Positions 16,918 through 25,108 of a DNA stretch of 64,000 nucleotides are shown piece by piece (position 1 is the stretch's first letter; every line of letters starts with the position of its first letter). The notes under the pieces are model-generated. The model searched no databases. It was not told the origin of the DNA and worked only from the letters and a program-made list of their open reading frames with translations. A program made the position numbers and the translations under genes. This DNA is from JAGIBJ01 sp032119595 (lineage in GTDB: Bacteria; Actinomycetota; Thermoleophilia; Solirubrobacterales; Solirubrobacteraceae). Where the stretch lies: positions 231,062-295,061 of the forward strand of contig JAUMBQ010000004.1 of assembly GCA_032119595.1 (NCBI GenBank). Direction: 5' to 3'.

Positions 16918-19371
16918 TTGCTCGACCTCCTTCACGCCTGGATCCTTTTTCCGGCCGCCCTCGCGCTGGTCGTGTTCGGGCTCGGGCTGCTGGCCGAGCG
17001 GCTCTCTGGCGAGCCGGTGCCTGGGCTGTTGTTGGGGCCGTTGGGCCTGGCCGCCCTGATCGCGGTCGGCGCCGCGACCACCCTCATCCCGGCGGTGGCT
17101 CCATTCAGCCCGCACGTGGCCGCCGTGCTCGCGGTCATCGGCCTGGCGGTTGGGCATCGGCGACGAGCGCCCCGGCTCGGACCGGCGCTCGCGGTGCTCG
17201 TGGTGTTCCTCGCGTACGGCGCGCCCGTGATCCTGTCCGGGCAGGCGACTTTCGCCGGCTACCTGCGGCTCGACGACACCGCCACGTGGCTGGCGTTCAG
17301 CGACCAGGTGCTGGCCAACGGGCGCGTGTACGAAGACCTCCCCGCGTCGAGCTTCCGGCAGCTGTTGGAGGCGAACCTGTCGCAGGGATACCCGCTCGGG
17401 GCGTATCCGCCGCTGGCGGTCGGCGGCGCGCTGAGTGGCCTCGACCTGGCCTGGGCGTTTGCGCCCTATCTGGCGTTTTGCGGGGCGCTGATCGCAGCCG
17501 GGCTGTTCGTGCTGCTCGAGCCGCTGCCGATATCGCCGCGACTGCGCGCAATCGCGGCTGGTGCTGCCGCCCAGCCGGCGCTGCTCTACGGCTACGTGCA
17601 GTGGGGTGGGATCAAGGAGATCACCGTGGCGTCGCTGCTGGTGCTGCTCGTGGCGCTGGCTGCAGAACGAGCGCAGCGTGGGCCCGGAACGGCCCGGTCA
17701 ACGGTGCCGTTCGCGGTCGCGTCGGCGGCGATGGTGGCGGTCGTTGGGCCCGGCGGTGGGGCGGTGGTGGCACCGCTGTTCGTGGTGTTGGCGGTGGTGT
17801 GGGCGCGCGCTGCGCGCGCCCGGGGCGAGCGCGGACTCCGAAGCGCCCGGATGCCGCTGGCGGTGCTCGCCGGCATGATCGTCGCCTGGTCGCTCCCGAC
17901 GCTCATCGCGCTCGCGGGCGACCTGGCATTCGGGAAGGCGTTCTTTGAGTCCTCCGCCGACCAAGCGACCCGCCTCGGAAACCTGGCCGGGCCCGTAAGC
18001 GGCTTCCAGCTCGGCGGGATCTGGTTCGCCCGTGATTTCCGGTCGTCGCCCGAACTCTGGCCGACGGCGCTCCTGCTGGGAGTCGTGGGTGCCGCGGCTG
18101 CTGGCGGACTCTGGGCAGCGATGCGAGCCAAAGCATTCGGTGTGGCGATGTTGGTCGGAATTGCGCTGCTCACGGTCCTGGGTTCCGCCGTGTCGGGCGC
18201 CAGTCCGTGGCTCATGGGCAAGGCCCTGGCGATCGCGTCGCCGGCGCTGCCGTTCGCCGCCCTGTGCGGGGCCGCGGTGCTGGCGGCGCATCGCCGCGTC
18301 CCCGGGGTCATCGCCTTTGCGGCGATCGTGGCGGGGATCGCAGGGTCCAATGTCCTTGCCTACACGAACGTCACTCTGGCGCCTCGCGAACGGCTCGCGG
18401 AGCTGGAGCGTGTCGCGGACGTGATCAAGGGTCACGGCCCGACCTTCGACAACGAGTACGAGGTCTACGCCACCCGCCATTTCCTGCGCGACGCGGCGAC
18501 GGTGCAGCCCGCCGAGGTTCGCGGCGCGGCGCTCCCGCTGATCGACGGACGGTTCCTCGTTCAGGCCGCGTCCGCCGATATCGATGCCTTCCCACCGGAG
18601 ACGCTCGCGCCCTACCGGTCGGTCGTGGTGTCGCGGGCCCCGACGGTCAGTCGACCGTCGTCGGAGTTCGAACGCGTGTGGCAGGGCAAGCGGTACGCGG
18701 TCTACCGTCGGACCGGGATCGGCACGCTCGTGCGCCACGTCCCGCTCGGCGACTCGCGGTCTCTCCCGTACTGCGGAAACGCGCAGAACGCCGGGCCCCT
18801 TCCGCTCTGCGCGGTGCAACCGGTGGCCACGCCGACGTGCCGGGTGATCGAGCGCCTCGGTCGCCAGGCCGCTGCGGTCGGAGCCTCGCTCGTGGCCGCC
18901 GTGCGGCCGGCTCCGATCGTGCTGCGTGGCGATGACGTGCGATGGCCGGCGTCTTGGTACCACGACCCTGCCGGCCACACGCTCACTCCGACGCAGTTCG
19001 GAACGGCCACGGCTCGTCTGGAGGTCCCAGCGGCGGGGTCCTACGAACTCTGGCTCGGGGGCACGTTCGCGCGCGGTTTCACCGTGCGCGTCGACGGGAA
19101 GGTCCTCGGCCGCGTGCGCCATGAACTCGGAAGCATCGGGGCGTCCACGCCGGTTGGGGAGCTGTCGCTCTCGCGCGGAGCGCACACGATCCAGCTCACC
19201 TATCCGACTGCCGGCTACGGCCCGGGTGAGGCTGACGCCTCACGACTGACCATGGTTGCGTCGATCGCGCTGCGGCCAGCAGCGTCAGATGCCCAGCTGC
19301 TCGCCGTGCCTGCGGCCGCAGCACGCACGCTTTGCGGGCGAAGCTTCGACTGGATCGACCTCGTGCGCTGA
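16918..19371 (+). CDS. Large polytopic membrane protein, GT-C-like
   Basis: An 817-residue protein with about a dozen membrane segments in the first 500 residues and a 300-residue C-terminal outer part. The first large outer loop has LRLDDTATWLAFSDQ, an acidic pair in the place where GT-C glycosyltransferases hold a catalytic Asp, followed by YPLGAYPPLAVGG. The C-terminus ends in a beta-sandwich-like module (GSYELWLGGTFARGFTVRVDG) that resembles carbohydrate-binding folds. A glycosyltransferase or glycan polymerase is my inference; no family was recognised with certainty. Start TTG 16918 is tentative. It stands alone, converging on a lipoprotein gene, with the collagen-like gene beyond. Confidence 0.75.
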   Translation: MLDLLHAWILFPAALALVVFGLGLLAERLSGEPVPGLLLGPLGLAALIAVGAATTLIPAVAPFSPHVAAVLAVIGLAVGHRRRAPRLGPALAVLVVFLAYGAPVILSGQATFAGYLRLDDTATWLAFSDQVLANGRVYEDLPASSFRQLLEANLSQGYPLGAYPPLAVGGALSGLDLAWAFAPYLAFCGALIAAGLFVLLEPLPISPRLRAIAAGAAAQPALLYGYVQWGGIKEITVASLLVLLVALAAERAQRGPGTARSTVPFAVASAAMVAVVGPGGGAVVAPLFVVLAVVWARAARARGERGLRSARMPLAVLAGMIVAWSLPTLIALAGDLAFGKAFFESSADQATRLGNLAGPVSGFQLGGIWFARDFRSSPELWPTALLLGVVGAAAAGGLWAAMRAKAFGVAMLVGIALLTVLGSAVSGASPWLMGKALAIASPALPFAALCGAAVLAAHRRVPGVIAFAAIVAGIAGSNVLAYTNVTLAPRERLAELERVADVIKGHGPTFDNEYEVYATRHFLRDAATVQPAEVRGAALPLIDGRFLVQAASADIDAFPPETLAPYRSVVVSRAPTVSRPSSEFERVWQGKRYAVYRRTGIGTLVRHVPLGDSRSLPYCGNAQNAGPLPLCAVQPVATPTCRVIERLGRQAAAVGASLVAAVRPAPIVLRGDDVRWPASWYHDPAGHTLTPTQFGTATARLEVPAAGSYELWLGGTFARGFTVRVDGKVLGRVRHELGSIGASTPVGELSLSRGAHTIQLTYPTAGYGPGEADASRLTMVASIALRPAASDAQLLAVPAAAARTLCGRSFDWIDLVR

Positions 19372-19466
19372 GGCGCGCTCGCGAGGGTACGGGCGGCCGC
19401 GACCACACGGGGTGACGCTCGTCTGCGTCGTTCCTCCGCGTTTGTTCGCGCTCCTCCGCGGCTTCG

Positions 19467-19814
19467 TTACTCCGCTGCGGCGTAGGTGACGTTGCCGGAG
19501 TCGTCGGTCTGGGTCACCGCGAAGTTGGTGGTGCCATCTTTCGTGGTCGCGGTGCACACGAAGTTGCGGCCCTTGGCCTGGAGGACGGTGTCAGGGCAGG
19601 TGACCTTGGCGCGGATGTCGCGCTGCTCCTTGATGCTCGCCTTGATGGCCTTGGCCACCTTGGTGGTGTCGAGCTGCACGGTCGGCGTGGTGGTGGTCGT
19701 GGAGGCCGCAGGGGCGTCGGTCACGTCGTCGTTGCCGCCGCAGCCGGCCAGGGGGGCGACGCAGGCGAGGAGGGCCGACGGGACCGCCATGCGGCGGGCG
19801 ATCAGAAGCAGCAT
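19467..19814 (-). CDS. DUF4333-like lipoprotein
   Basis: A 115-residue lipoprotein. The lipobox is LAGC (PSALLACVAPLAGCGG), followed by a Thr-rich linker and a small domain with VTCPDTVLQAKGRNFVCTATTKDG, the two-Cys pattern of DUF4333 that probably forms a disulphide outside the membrane. Function of the family is unknown. ATG 19814 is supported by a TATGGT -10 box 6 nt upstream, which makes the message leaderless. It is divergent from the collagen-like gene, with about 180 bp between the starts. Confidence 0.85.
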   Translation of the reverse strand: MLLLIARRMAVPSALLACVAPLAGCGGNDDVTDAPAASTTTTTPTVQLDTTKVAKAIKASIKEQRDIRAKVTCPDTVLQAKGRNFVCTATTKDGTTNFAVTQTDDSGNVTYAAAE

Positions 19815-19820
19815 GGGATG

Positions 19821-19826
19821 ACCATA
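19821..19826 (-). promoter_or_regulatory. -10 box TATGGT
   Basis: TANNNT motif 6 nt before ATG 19814. Confidence 0.6.
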
Positions 19827-19991
19827 ACTGGCGTCGCGGAAGCGCCCGGTTGTGCAGAGGTCGAGTCAATTGCCCACGGCCACCGTCAGGTGCATTACGG
19901 TGGCGCTCGACTGACGGGATTGGCCGTGGTCCGTTCCCACCTTTGCCCTGCATGGCAGCGAATCCTTCCACCTAGTTCCGGAGTCTCAGAC

Positions 19992-21290
19992 GTGCCTACA
20001 CGCAGTTCACGCGCTGGCCTTGCCACGGCCGCCATGGTCGCCCTCGGCCTCGGGGTCGTGCCGTCGGCCGACGCCGCAATTACCGGCTGCTACAGCCCGA
20101 CGGGTGACCGCGCCCTGCGGATCGTGGTCAAGACGACGACGTGCCGACCAGGGGAGCTGAGGATCCGGTGGACGCTGCGAGGCAAGACCGGCAAGACCGG
20201 GAAGGCCGGTGTTGCCGGCGCAACCGGCGCTACCGGCGCCCAGGGGCTCCAAGGTGTAGGCGGGGCCGTCGGTGCTGCCGGCGCCACGGGCGCCACCGGC
20301 GCGGCGGGCGCGACCGGATCGGCCGGTGCTGGTGCGACTGGTGCGACTGGAATCACGGGCAGTACCGGTGCGACTGGCGCGACCGGTGCTGGTACGACCG
20401 GTGCCTCCGGCAACGATGGCGCGACCGGCGCGGCGGGCGCGACTGGCGCGACCGGATCGGTCGGATTGACCGGAGTCACCGGCGCTACGGGCGCAGCGGG
20501 CACAACGGGTGCGACCGGCGCCATCGGTGCCACAGGTGCTGATGGAGTGACCGGCGCGGAGGGCGTCACGGGCGCGACCGGGCTCACGGGCGCGACCGGG
20601 CTCATGGGTGTGACGGGCGCGACGGGGGCCGCTGGCGTGACCGGCGTCACCGGTGCGATCGGCACGACGGGGGAGACCGGCGCAACGGGCATCACTGGCT
20701 CGACGGGCTCGACCGGCTCGACGGGTGTAACGGGTTCGACCGGTGCGACGGGTGCGACCGGGCTGACCGGAGTCACGGGGTCGACCGGGGCTTCGGGCGT
20801 GACCGGTGCCACGGGCGCGACGGGATCGACCGGCGTGACCGGTGCGACCGGTGCGTCGGGGGCCGCGCAGGCATACGCCTTCGGGGCCAACCTCGCAGCG
20901 GCAGCCACCGGCACGCTGTCCGTTCCGGCCGGGGGGACCGTCGCGATTCCGATTTCCAGTTCCCAGCAGTCCTCAGGGTTCACGCCCGCGGGGCCAAGTG
21001 CGTTCATCGTCAACAACACCGGCACGTTCCATGTGACGTATGCGATCTACACGAACGGGGCCGCCGGCGTCTCGGGCACCGTGATTGTGAACGGAATCAA
21101 GGTGCCGCAGTTGACGACGACGTTCACGAGCGGCGACTACCACCCGGTTGGCAACGCGATCATCACGCTCGCAGGTGGCGACGTGGTCGAGCTTGGGCTC
21201 GCGTCGAACGACGGCAACTCGCACAACGAGACGCTCAATAGTCCGACGGGCGAGGCGGCCGCGACACTGTCGATCGTTCAGGTGGGATAA
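19992..21290 (+). CDS. Secreted collagen-like protein with BclA-type C-terminal domain
   Basis: A 432-residue surface protein. Parts in order: signal peptide (ending PSADA, about residue 28), a short domain with two Cys (ITGCYSPTGDR, KTTTCRPGELRIRW), about 230 residues of uninterrupted Gly-X-Y triplets (GKTGKTGKAG, then mainly GAT, GVT, GST), and a 135-residue C-terminal beta domain starting AYAFGANLAAAATG that resembles the TNF/C1q-like head of Bacillus BclA and probably trimerises the stalk. Thr fills most Y positions and Pro is nearly absent, so stability may come from Thr glycosylation. GTG 19992 is chosen as it opens the signal peptide. Confidence 0.88.
   Translation: MPTRSSRAGLATAAMVALGLGVVPSADAAITGCYSPTGDRALRIVVKTTTCRPGELRIRWTLRGKTGKTGKAGVAGATGATGAQGLQGVGGAVGAAGATGATGAAGATGSAGAGATGATGITGSTGATGATGAGTTGASGNDGATGAAGATGATGSVGLTGVTGATGAAGTTGATGAIGATGADGVTGAEGVTGATGLTGATGLMGVTGATGAAGVTGVTGAIGTTGETGATGITGSTGSTGSTGVTGSTGATGATGLTGVTGSTGASGVTGATGATGSTGVTGATGASGAAQAYAFGANLAAAATGTLSVPAGGTVAIPISSSQQSSGFTPAGPSAFIVNNTGTFHVTYAIYTNGAAGVSGTVIVNGIKVPQLTTTFTSGDYHPVGNAIITLAGGDVVELGLASNDGNSHNETLNSPTGEAAATLSIVQVG
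20180..20860 (+). repeat. Minisatellite coding the Gly-X-Thr triplets
   Basis: Degenerate 9-bp multiples of the type GGCGCGACC / GGTGCGACT run in frame through the collagen-like region. Such arrays change length readily by slippage, so copy number may differ between strains. Confidence 0.85.
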
Positions 21291-21352
21291 GCGGGCCGCG
21301 ACCGGCCGCGTGTGACCAGCGGCGAGTCGCGACTCCATACATGGCGGGTGTT

Positions 21353-21358
21353 TAGAGT
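21353..21358 (+). promoter_or_regulatory. -10 box TAGAGT
   Basis: TANNNT motif 8 nt before ATG 21367. Confidence 0.55.
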
Positions 21359-21366
21359 CGCCCGCC

Positions 21367-22326
21367 ATGCATGCCATCCAGCAGACGCGGTTCGGTGGTC
21401 CGGAGGTGCTCGAACTCGTCGAGCTTCCCGACCTCGTCGCGGGCCCGGGCGAGGTCATCGTCGACGTGACCCTCGCGGGGCTCAACTTCGCCGACACCCA
21501 CACCCGAGAAAACAAGTACGTCCATCAGGACGACCTGCCGCTGATCCCGGGCGCCGAGGTGGCCGGGGTGCGGCGCGATACCGGTGAGCGGGTCGTGGCG
21601 CTCTGCCAGCGCGGCGGGTATGCGTCGCAGGTGGCGGTCGAGGAGAAGCGGCTGGCCCCGATCCCGGACGATCTCTCCGACGGCGACGCGCTGGCGCTTC
21701 AGATCCAGGGCCTCACGGCCTGGCATTTGCATCGCACGGCGGGCCGGGTCGCGCCCGGTGAGTCGGTCGTGATTCATAGCGGCGCCGGGGGTGTTGGTTC
21801 GTTGGCCGTGCAACTGGCACGGCCACTCGCCCAGGCGGGCCGCGTGATCGCGACCGCCTCAAGTGAGGAGCGCCAGCAGGCGGCCGTCGGGTTCGGTGCG
21901 GATGTCGCCATCTCGGGTGTCGCCGACGATCTCACCGAGCGGCTGATCGCGGCCAACGACGGCAAGCAAGTCGATGTTGTGTTCGACATGTCTGGCGGGG
22001 CCGTGTTCGACGCGTCGCTGCGCGCGCTGGCGCCGTTTGGGCGCATCGTGGTCTGCGGAATCTCGACCAAGGAGCCCAACGAGATCCGCACCGGCCACCT
22101 CCTGAAGCATTCGCGGACCGTGGCTGGGTTCTGGCTGTTCCACTGCCTGAACGATCCCGAGCGGATGTTTCAAGCGCCGCTTGTCGACCTCTTTGCGCGT
22201 GCCGCGAGTGGCCAGGTGAAGCCCGTGATCGGCGGTACCTGGCCGCTGGAGCAGGCCGCGGAGGCCCAGCAGGCGCTGGCCTCGCGCACGACGACCGGCA
22301 AGCTCCTGCTCGACGTGCGCAGCTGA
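21367..22326 (+). CDS. NADPH:quinone oxidoreductase, MDR superfamily
   Basis: A 319-residue zinc-independent medium-chain dehydrogenase/reductase of the quinone reductase type, reducing quinones or enones with NADPH. It shows the N-terminal substrate domain (LAGLNFADTHTRENKY, LIPGAEVAGV), the nucleotide-binding glycine motif VIHSGAGGVGSLAVQLA and the FDMSGGAVFDASLRAL stretch. No structural zinc cysteine cluster is present. The start is supported by TAGAGT 8 nt upstream. It converges on the toxin gene with a 10-bp gap and stands as a single gene. Confidence 0.92.
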   Translation: MHAIQQTRFGGPEVLELVELPDLVAGPGEVIVDVTLAGLNFADTHTRENKYVHQDDLPLIPGAEVAGVRRDTGERVVALCQRGGYASQVAVEEKRLAPIPDDLSDGDALALQIQGLTAWHLHRTAGRVAPGESVVIHSGAGGVGSLAVQLARPLAQAGRVIATASSEERQQAAVGFGADVAISGVADDLTERLIAANDGKQVDVVFDMSGGAVFDASLRALAPFGRIVVCGISTKEPNEIRTGHLLKHSRTVAGFWLFHCLNDPERMFQAPLVDLFARAASGQVKPVIGGTWPLEQAAEAQQALASRTTTGKLLLDVRS

Positions 22327-22336
22327 GGCCGGGGCA

Positions 22337-22768
22337 TCAGACCGTCGCTGGGGCCACATGCAGGCCGCTAGCGGCAGCAGCCAGATGGAGGCGCTTGTCC
22401 CAGGTTGCCAAGACCACTTCGCCTGAAGCGGAGGCCAGCGCAAGCGCGCTGGCCAGGTGGACGGCGTCGTAGCCGCGCAATGCGTGCACTTCGGCGAGGT
22501 CGCCGGCCTCTTTGGCGAGAGCAGCGTCGAGGTCGATGATCGTCAATCCGTCGCTGATCACGTCGAGCGCCAGAGTGCTCTCCGCGAGCGCCGAGTCGGT
22601 CAGTCGGCCGATGCGGTGTGCCGCCGCCAGGGCGGCTCGCGCCTCTGGATAGGCCAAGCGGCCGGTTGCGACGACTTCGGCCGCATCCCAGAGATCGAGC
22701 ACCGTTTCGCGCCCGGGCTCGTCGATCACCAGCTTGATCAGGGCCGAAGTGTCGAGATAGACGAGCAG
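22337..22768 (-). CDS. VapC-type PIN-domain toxin
   Basis: A PIN-domain ribonuclease, the toxin of a type II module. The acidic residues of the active site are present: Asp in LVYLDTSALIK, Glu in AYPEARAAL, Asp in RGYDAVHLASAL and Asp in TWDKRLHLAA. To include the first Asp the protein must start upstream of GTG 22729. The frame has no ATG, GTG or TTG there; the only candidate is CTG 22768, 5 bases after the antitoxin stop, giving 143 residues. Translation is therefore probably coupled to the antitoxin. If GTG 22729 were used the toxin would be inactive. Confidence 0.85.
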   Translation of the reverse strand: MLVYLDTSALIKLVIDEPGRETVLDLWDAAEVVATGRLAYPEARAALAAAHRIGRLTDSALAESTLALDVISDGLTIIDLDAALAKEAGDLAEVHALRGYDAVHLASALALASASGEVVLATWDKRLHLAAAASGLHVAPATV

Positions 22769-22772
22769 CTGA

Positions 22773-23066
22773 TCAGTCGCGAAGGTCGGTCACGAGATCG
22801 GAAACCGTCGCTGACGCCTTGATCGGAGGTGGCAGGTCCTTCGATCGTAGGGCCCGGCCTGGCTCCGCGATGACGCCTCGTGCCCGCAAGTCCCCGAGGA
22901 CATCGACCTCGCCTTGATCGATCGCCGTGATGCGCGCAACCTTCTTGCCACGCATGGTCACGATGACCTCATCGCCAGCTTCGACCGCCTTCAGATGACG
23001 GCTCAGGTGGTCGTGCAAATCGCGGACACCGACTTCGGTTCGTCTTCGCACGGGAAGTAGCGTCAT
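22773..23066 (-). CDS. Phd/YefM-like antitoxin
   Basis: A 97-residue antitoxin that should bind and neutralise the PIN toxin and repress the operon. The N-terminal DNA-binding fold is typical of Phd/YefM proteins (VGVRDLHDHLSRHLKAVEAGDEVIVTMRGKKVARI); the C-terminal third (PPPIKASATVSDLVTDLRD) is the disordered toxin-binding part. ATG 23066 lies 6 nt behind a TATGCT -10 box, so the operon message is leaderless. Toxin follows directly. Confidence 0.9.
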   Translation of the reverse strand: MTLLPVRRRTEVGVRDLHDHLSRHLKAVEAGDEVIVTMRGKKVARITAIDQGEVDVLGDLRARGVIAEPGRALRSKDLPPPIKASATVSDLVTDLRD

Positions 23067-23072
23067 TGACCG

Positions 23073-23078
23073 AGCATA
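23073..23078 (-). promoter_or_regulatory. -10 box TATGCT of the toxin-antitoxin operon
   Basis: TANNNT motif 6 nt before ATG 23066; a weak TTGTGG -35 stands 17 bp upstream. Confidence 0.65.
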
Positions 23079-23229
23079 AAGACGCTACATCGCTCCCACA
23101 AGGACCACCGATGAGTTTCTGGCGTTCGGGCAGTCAAGAGAACGAGACGCTGTCGCACTGGAGGGTCGCTTCCGGGCTCATGGACGACAGCGGACAGAAC
23201 CTGACCGCTACTCCTGGGACCTTCTCGCC

Positions 23230-24237
23230 ATGACCCAAACCCACGCTCCTGGCCCGGCCATCGAGGCCGTCGGATTGACCAAGTCCTTTGGCGACGTTCA
23301 CGCCCTTCAGGGGATCGACCTGTATGTGGCCCCGGGCACCGTGCTCGGCGTGATGGGCCCCAACGGCGCTGGCAAGACGACGGCGGTCCGGATCCTCACC
23401 ACGCTGCTGAGGCCCGACGCCGGGACGGCGCGCGTGGCCGGCCTGGATGTCGTTCGCGACGCGCCGGCGCTGCGATCGAAGATCGGCTTGGCCGGCCAGT
23501 ACGCGGCGGTCGATGAGAACCTCACCGGCGCCGAGAACCTCACCATGTTCGGGCGCCTCTACGGCGACAACCGCTCCGCGGCCAAGAAGCGCGCCGCGAC
23601 CCTGCTCGAGCGCTTCGATCTCCAGGACGCCGGGGACCGCCTGGTCCGGACGTATTCCGGCGGCATGCGCCGGCGTCTGGATCTCGCTTCGGCGCTCGTC
23701 ACGGAGCCGCCGGTCCTGTTTCTGGATGAGCCGACGACCGGCCTGGATCCGCGCAGCCGCCTGGATCTCTGGGAAACGATCGAAGAGCTCGTGGATGGCG
23801 GGACCACGGTCCTGCTCACCACGCAGTACCTCGACGAGGCCGACCGCCTCGCCGATCACATCGCCGTGATCGACCACGGAAAGGTGATTGCCAAAGGGAC
23901 CGCCGACGAACTCAAGGGCCGAGTCGGCGGCGATCGTCTTGACGTGACGTTTTCTGCGGCCGATAAGGCCGAGGCCGCCGTCGACGTGCTCGCGTCTCTG
24001 GCGTCCGAGCGGCCGACCGTCCACGGCGACACCGTGCACGTCGTGATGGCTCAGGCACAGGGCGTCATCACCCGCGCGGTGCGGGCGCTCGACCAGCATG
24101 GTTTGGAGGCGGACGATCTGGTCGTACGTCGTCCGACGCTCGACGATGTGTTTCTCACGCTGACCGGCCGGGCGGCCGCGTCCGCCGATGGAGCTGCCGA
24201 CCCCAACGCTGCAGCCCGAACGGAGGTGACGGCATGA
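23230..24237 (+). CDS. ABC exporter ATPase, DrrA type
   Basis: A 335-residue ATP-binding subunit of the daunorubicin-resistance DrrA family, powering export of hydrophobic compounds or lipids. Walker A is GPNGAGKTT, the Q-loop is in GLAGQYAAVDENLTG, the signature is YSGGMRRRL, Walker B is VLFLDEPTTGLDP and the H-loop-like region is LLTTQYLDEADRLAD; a Gln replaces the usual His, as is common in DrrA proteins. The C-terminal DrrA-specific domain ends RRPTLDDVFLTLTG. It overlaps the permease gene by four bases (ATGA). Confidence 0.93.
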   Translation: MTQTHAPGPAIEAVGLTKSFGDVHALQGIDLYVAPGTVLGVMGPNGAGKTTAVRILTTLLRPDAGTARVAGLDVVRDAPALRSKIGLAGQYAAVDENLTGAENLTMFGRLYGDNRSAAKKRAATLLERFDLQDAGDRLVRTYSGGMRRRLDLASALVTEPPVLFLDEPTTGLDPRSRLDLWETIEELVDGGTTVLLTTQYLDEADRLADHIAVIDHGKVIAKGTADELKGRVGGDRLDVTFSAADKAEAAVDVLASLASERPTVHGDTVHVVMAQAQGVITRAVRALDQHGLEADDLVVRRPTLDDVFLTLTGRAAASADGAADPNAAARTEVTA

Positions 24238-24995
24238 GCCGTCTGATGACCGACACGCTCGTGATGGCCGAGCGCAATCTCGTTCGGCTTCCGCGTCAGC
24301 CGGACATGCTCCTGGGCTTCACGGTTCAGCCGATCATGTTCGTCCTGCTGTTCGCCTACGTCTTCGGCGGAGCGATCAACGTGGAGGGCGACTACGTCGA
24401 CTTCCTGATGCCGGGGATCATCGTGCAGTCGATCGCCTTCGGCGGGTTCGTGACCGCGCTCGGTCTCTGCGAAGACCTCAACAAGGGCCTGATCGATCGG
24501 TTCCGCTCGCTGCCGACCGCGCGCGCTGCCGTGCTCGCAGGCCGCGCGATCTCGGATCTCTTCACCAATGCGCTGAGCCTCGCGATCCTGGTCGTCACCG
24601 GGGTGATCATCGGATTCGACTTCCGAACGAGCGTCCTTGAGGTGGTGGCCGGCCTCGGCTTGTTGCTGTTCTTCGGGTTCGCATCGTCGTGGGTGTTCGC
24701 GCTCATCGGCATGCACGCGTCGACGCCGGAAGCCGCAAACGGCATCGGCTTTACGCTGATCTTCCCGATCACCTTCATCTCGTCGGCCTTCGTTCCGGCG
24801 GAGTCGCTCCCAGACGTGCTGCGGTTCATCGCCGACGTCAATCCGGTCACCTTCGTCGTCGATGCCGTGCGTCATCTGTGGCTTGGCGCGCCTGCTGGCG
24901 ATGCCATCTGGGCGTCGCTCGCCTGGATCGTCGGCCTGATTGCGGTGTTCGCTCCGCTGTCGATCCGCCGGTACCGCCGGGCGGCGGCGAAGTAG
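24234..24995 (+). CDS. ABC-2 type permease, DrrB type
   Basis: A 253-residue permease with six membrane segments, the partner of the preceding ATPase. The family features are the amphipathic N-terminal helix, VQPIMFVLLFAYVFGGAI, the conserved cytoplasmic motif LCEDLNKGLIDRFRSLP and a late LPDVLRFIADVNPVTFVVDAVR motif. Substrate not known; nothing nearby points to a biosynthetic cluster. Translation is coupled by the ATGA overlap, and a hairpin ends the operon. Confidence 0.92.
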   Translation: MSRLMTDTLVMAERNLVRLPRQPDMLLGFTVQPIMFVLLFAYVFGGAINVEGDYVDFLMPGIIVQSIAFGGFVTALGLCEDLNKGLIDRFRSLPTARAAVLAGRAISDLFTNALSLAILVVTGVIIGFDFRTSVLEVVAGLGLLLFFGFASSWVFALIGMHASTPEAANGIGFTLIFPITFISSAFVPAESLPDVLRFIADVNPVTFVVDAVRHLWLGAPAGDAIWASLAWIVGLIAVFAPLSIRRYRRAAAK

Positions 24996-25002
24996 GGCAT
25001 CG

Positions 25003-25034
25003 GGAGGCTGCTCATGGCGATATGGGCAGCCTCC
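25003..25034 (+). terminator. Hairpin after the ABC exporter
   Basis: 9-bp stem GGAGGCTGC / GCAGCCTCC with a 14-nt loop that itself has a CAT/ATG pairing, 7 bp after the permease stop. Confidence 0.7.
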
Positions 25035-25093
25035 GCCCTCGCGCGCCCTCGCGCGTGCGCGTCCTGCGGCAGACGATTGTGGGGCGCGGGGGG

Positions 25094-25099
25094 TAAACT
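25094..25099 (+). promoter_or_regulatory. -10 box TAAACT
   Basis: TANNNT motif 9 nt before GTG 25109. Confidence 0.5.
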
Positions 25100-25108
25100 G
25101 CCCGTGTA

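Noticed and set aside
19372..19466. Terminator between the GT-C-like gene and the convergent lipoprotein gene
   Set aside because: Only weak partial pairings around CTCCGCG words; no convincing stem.
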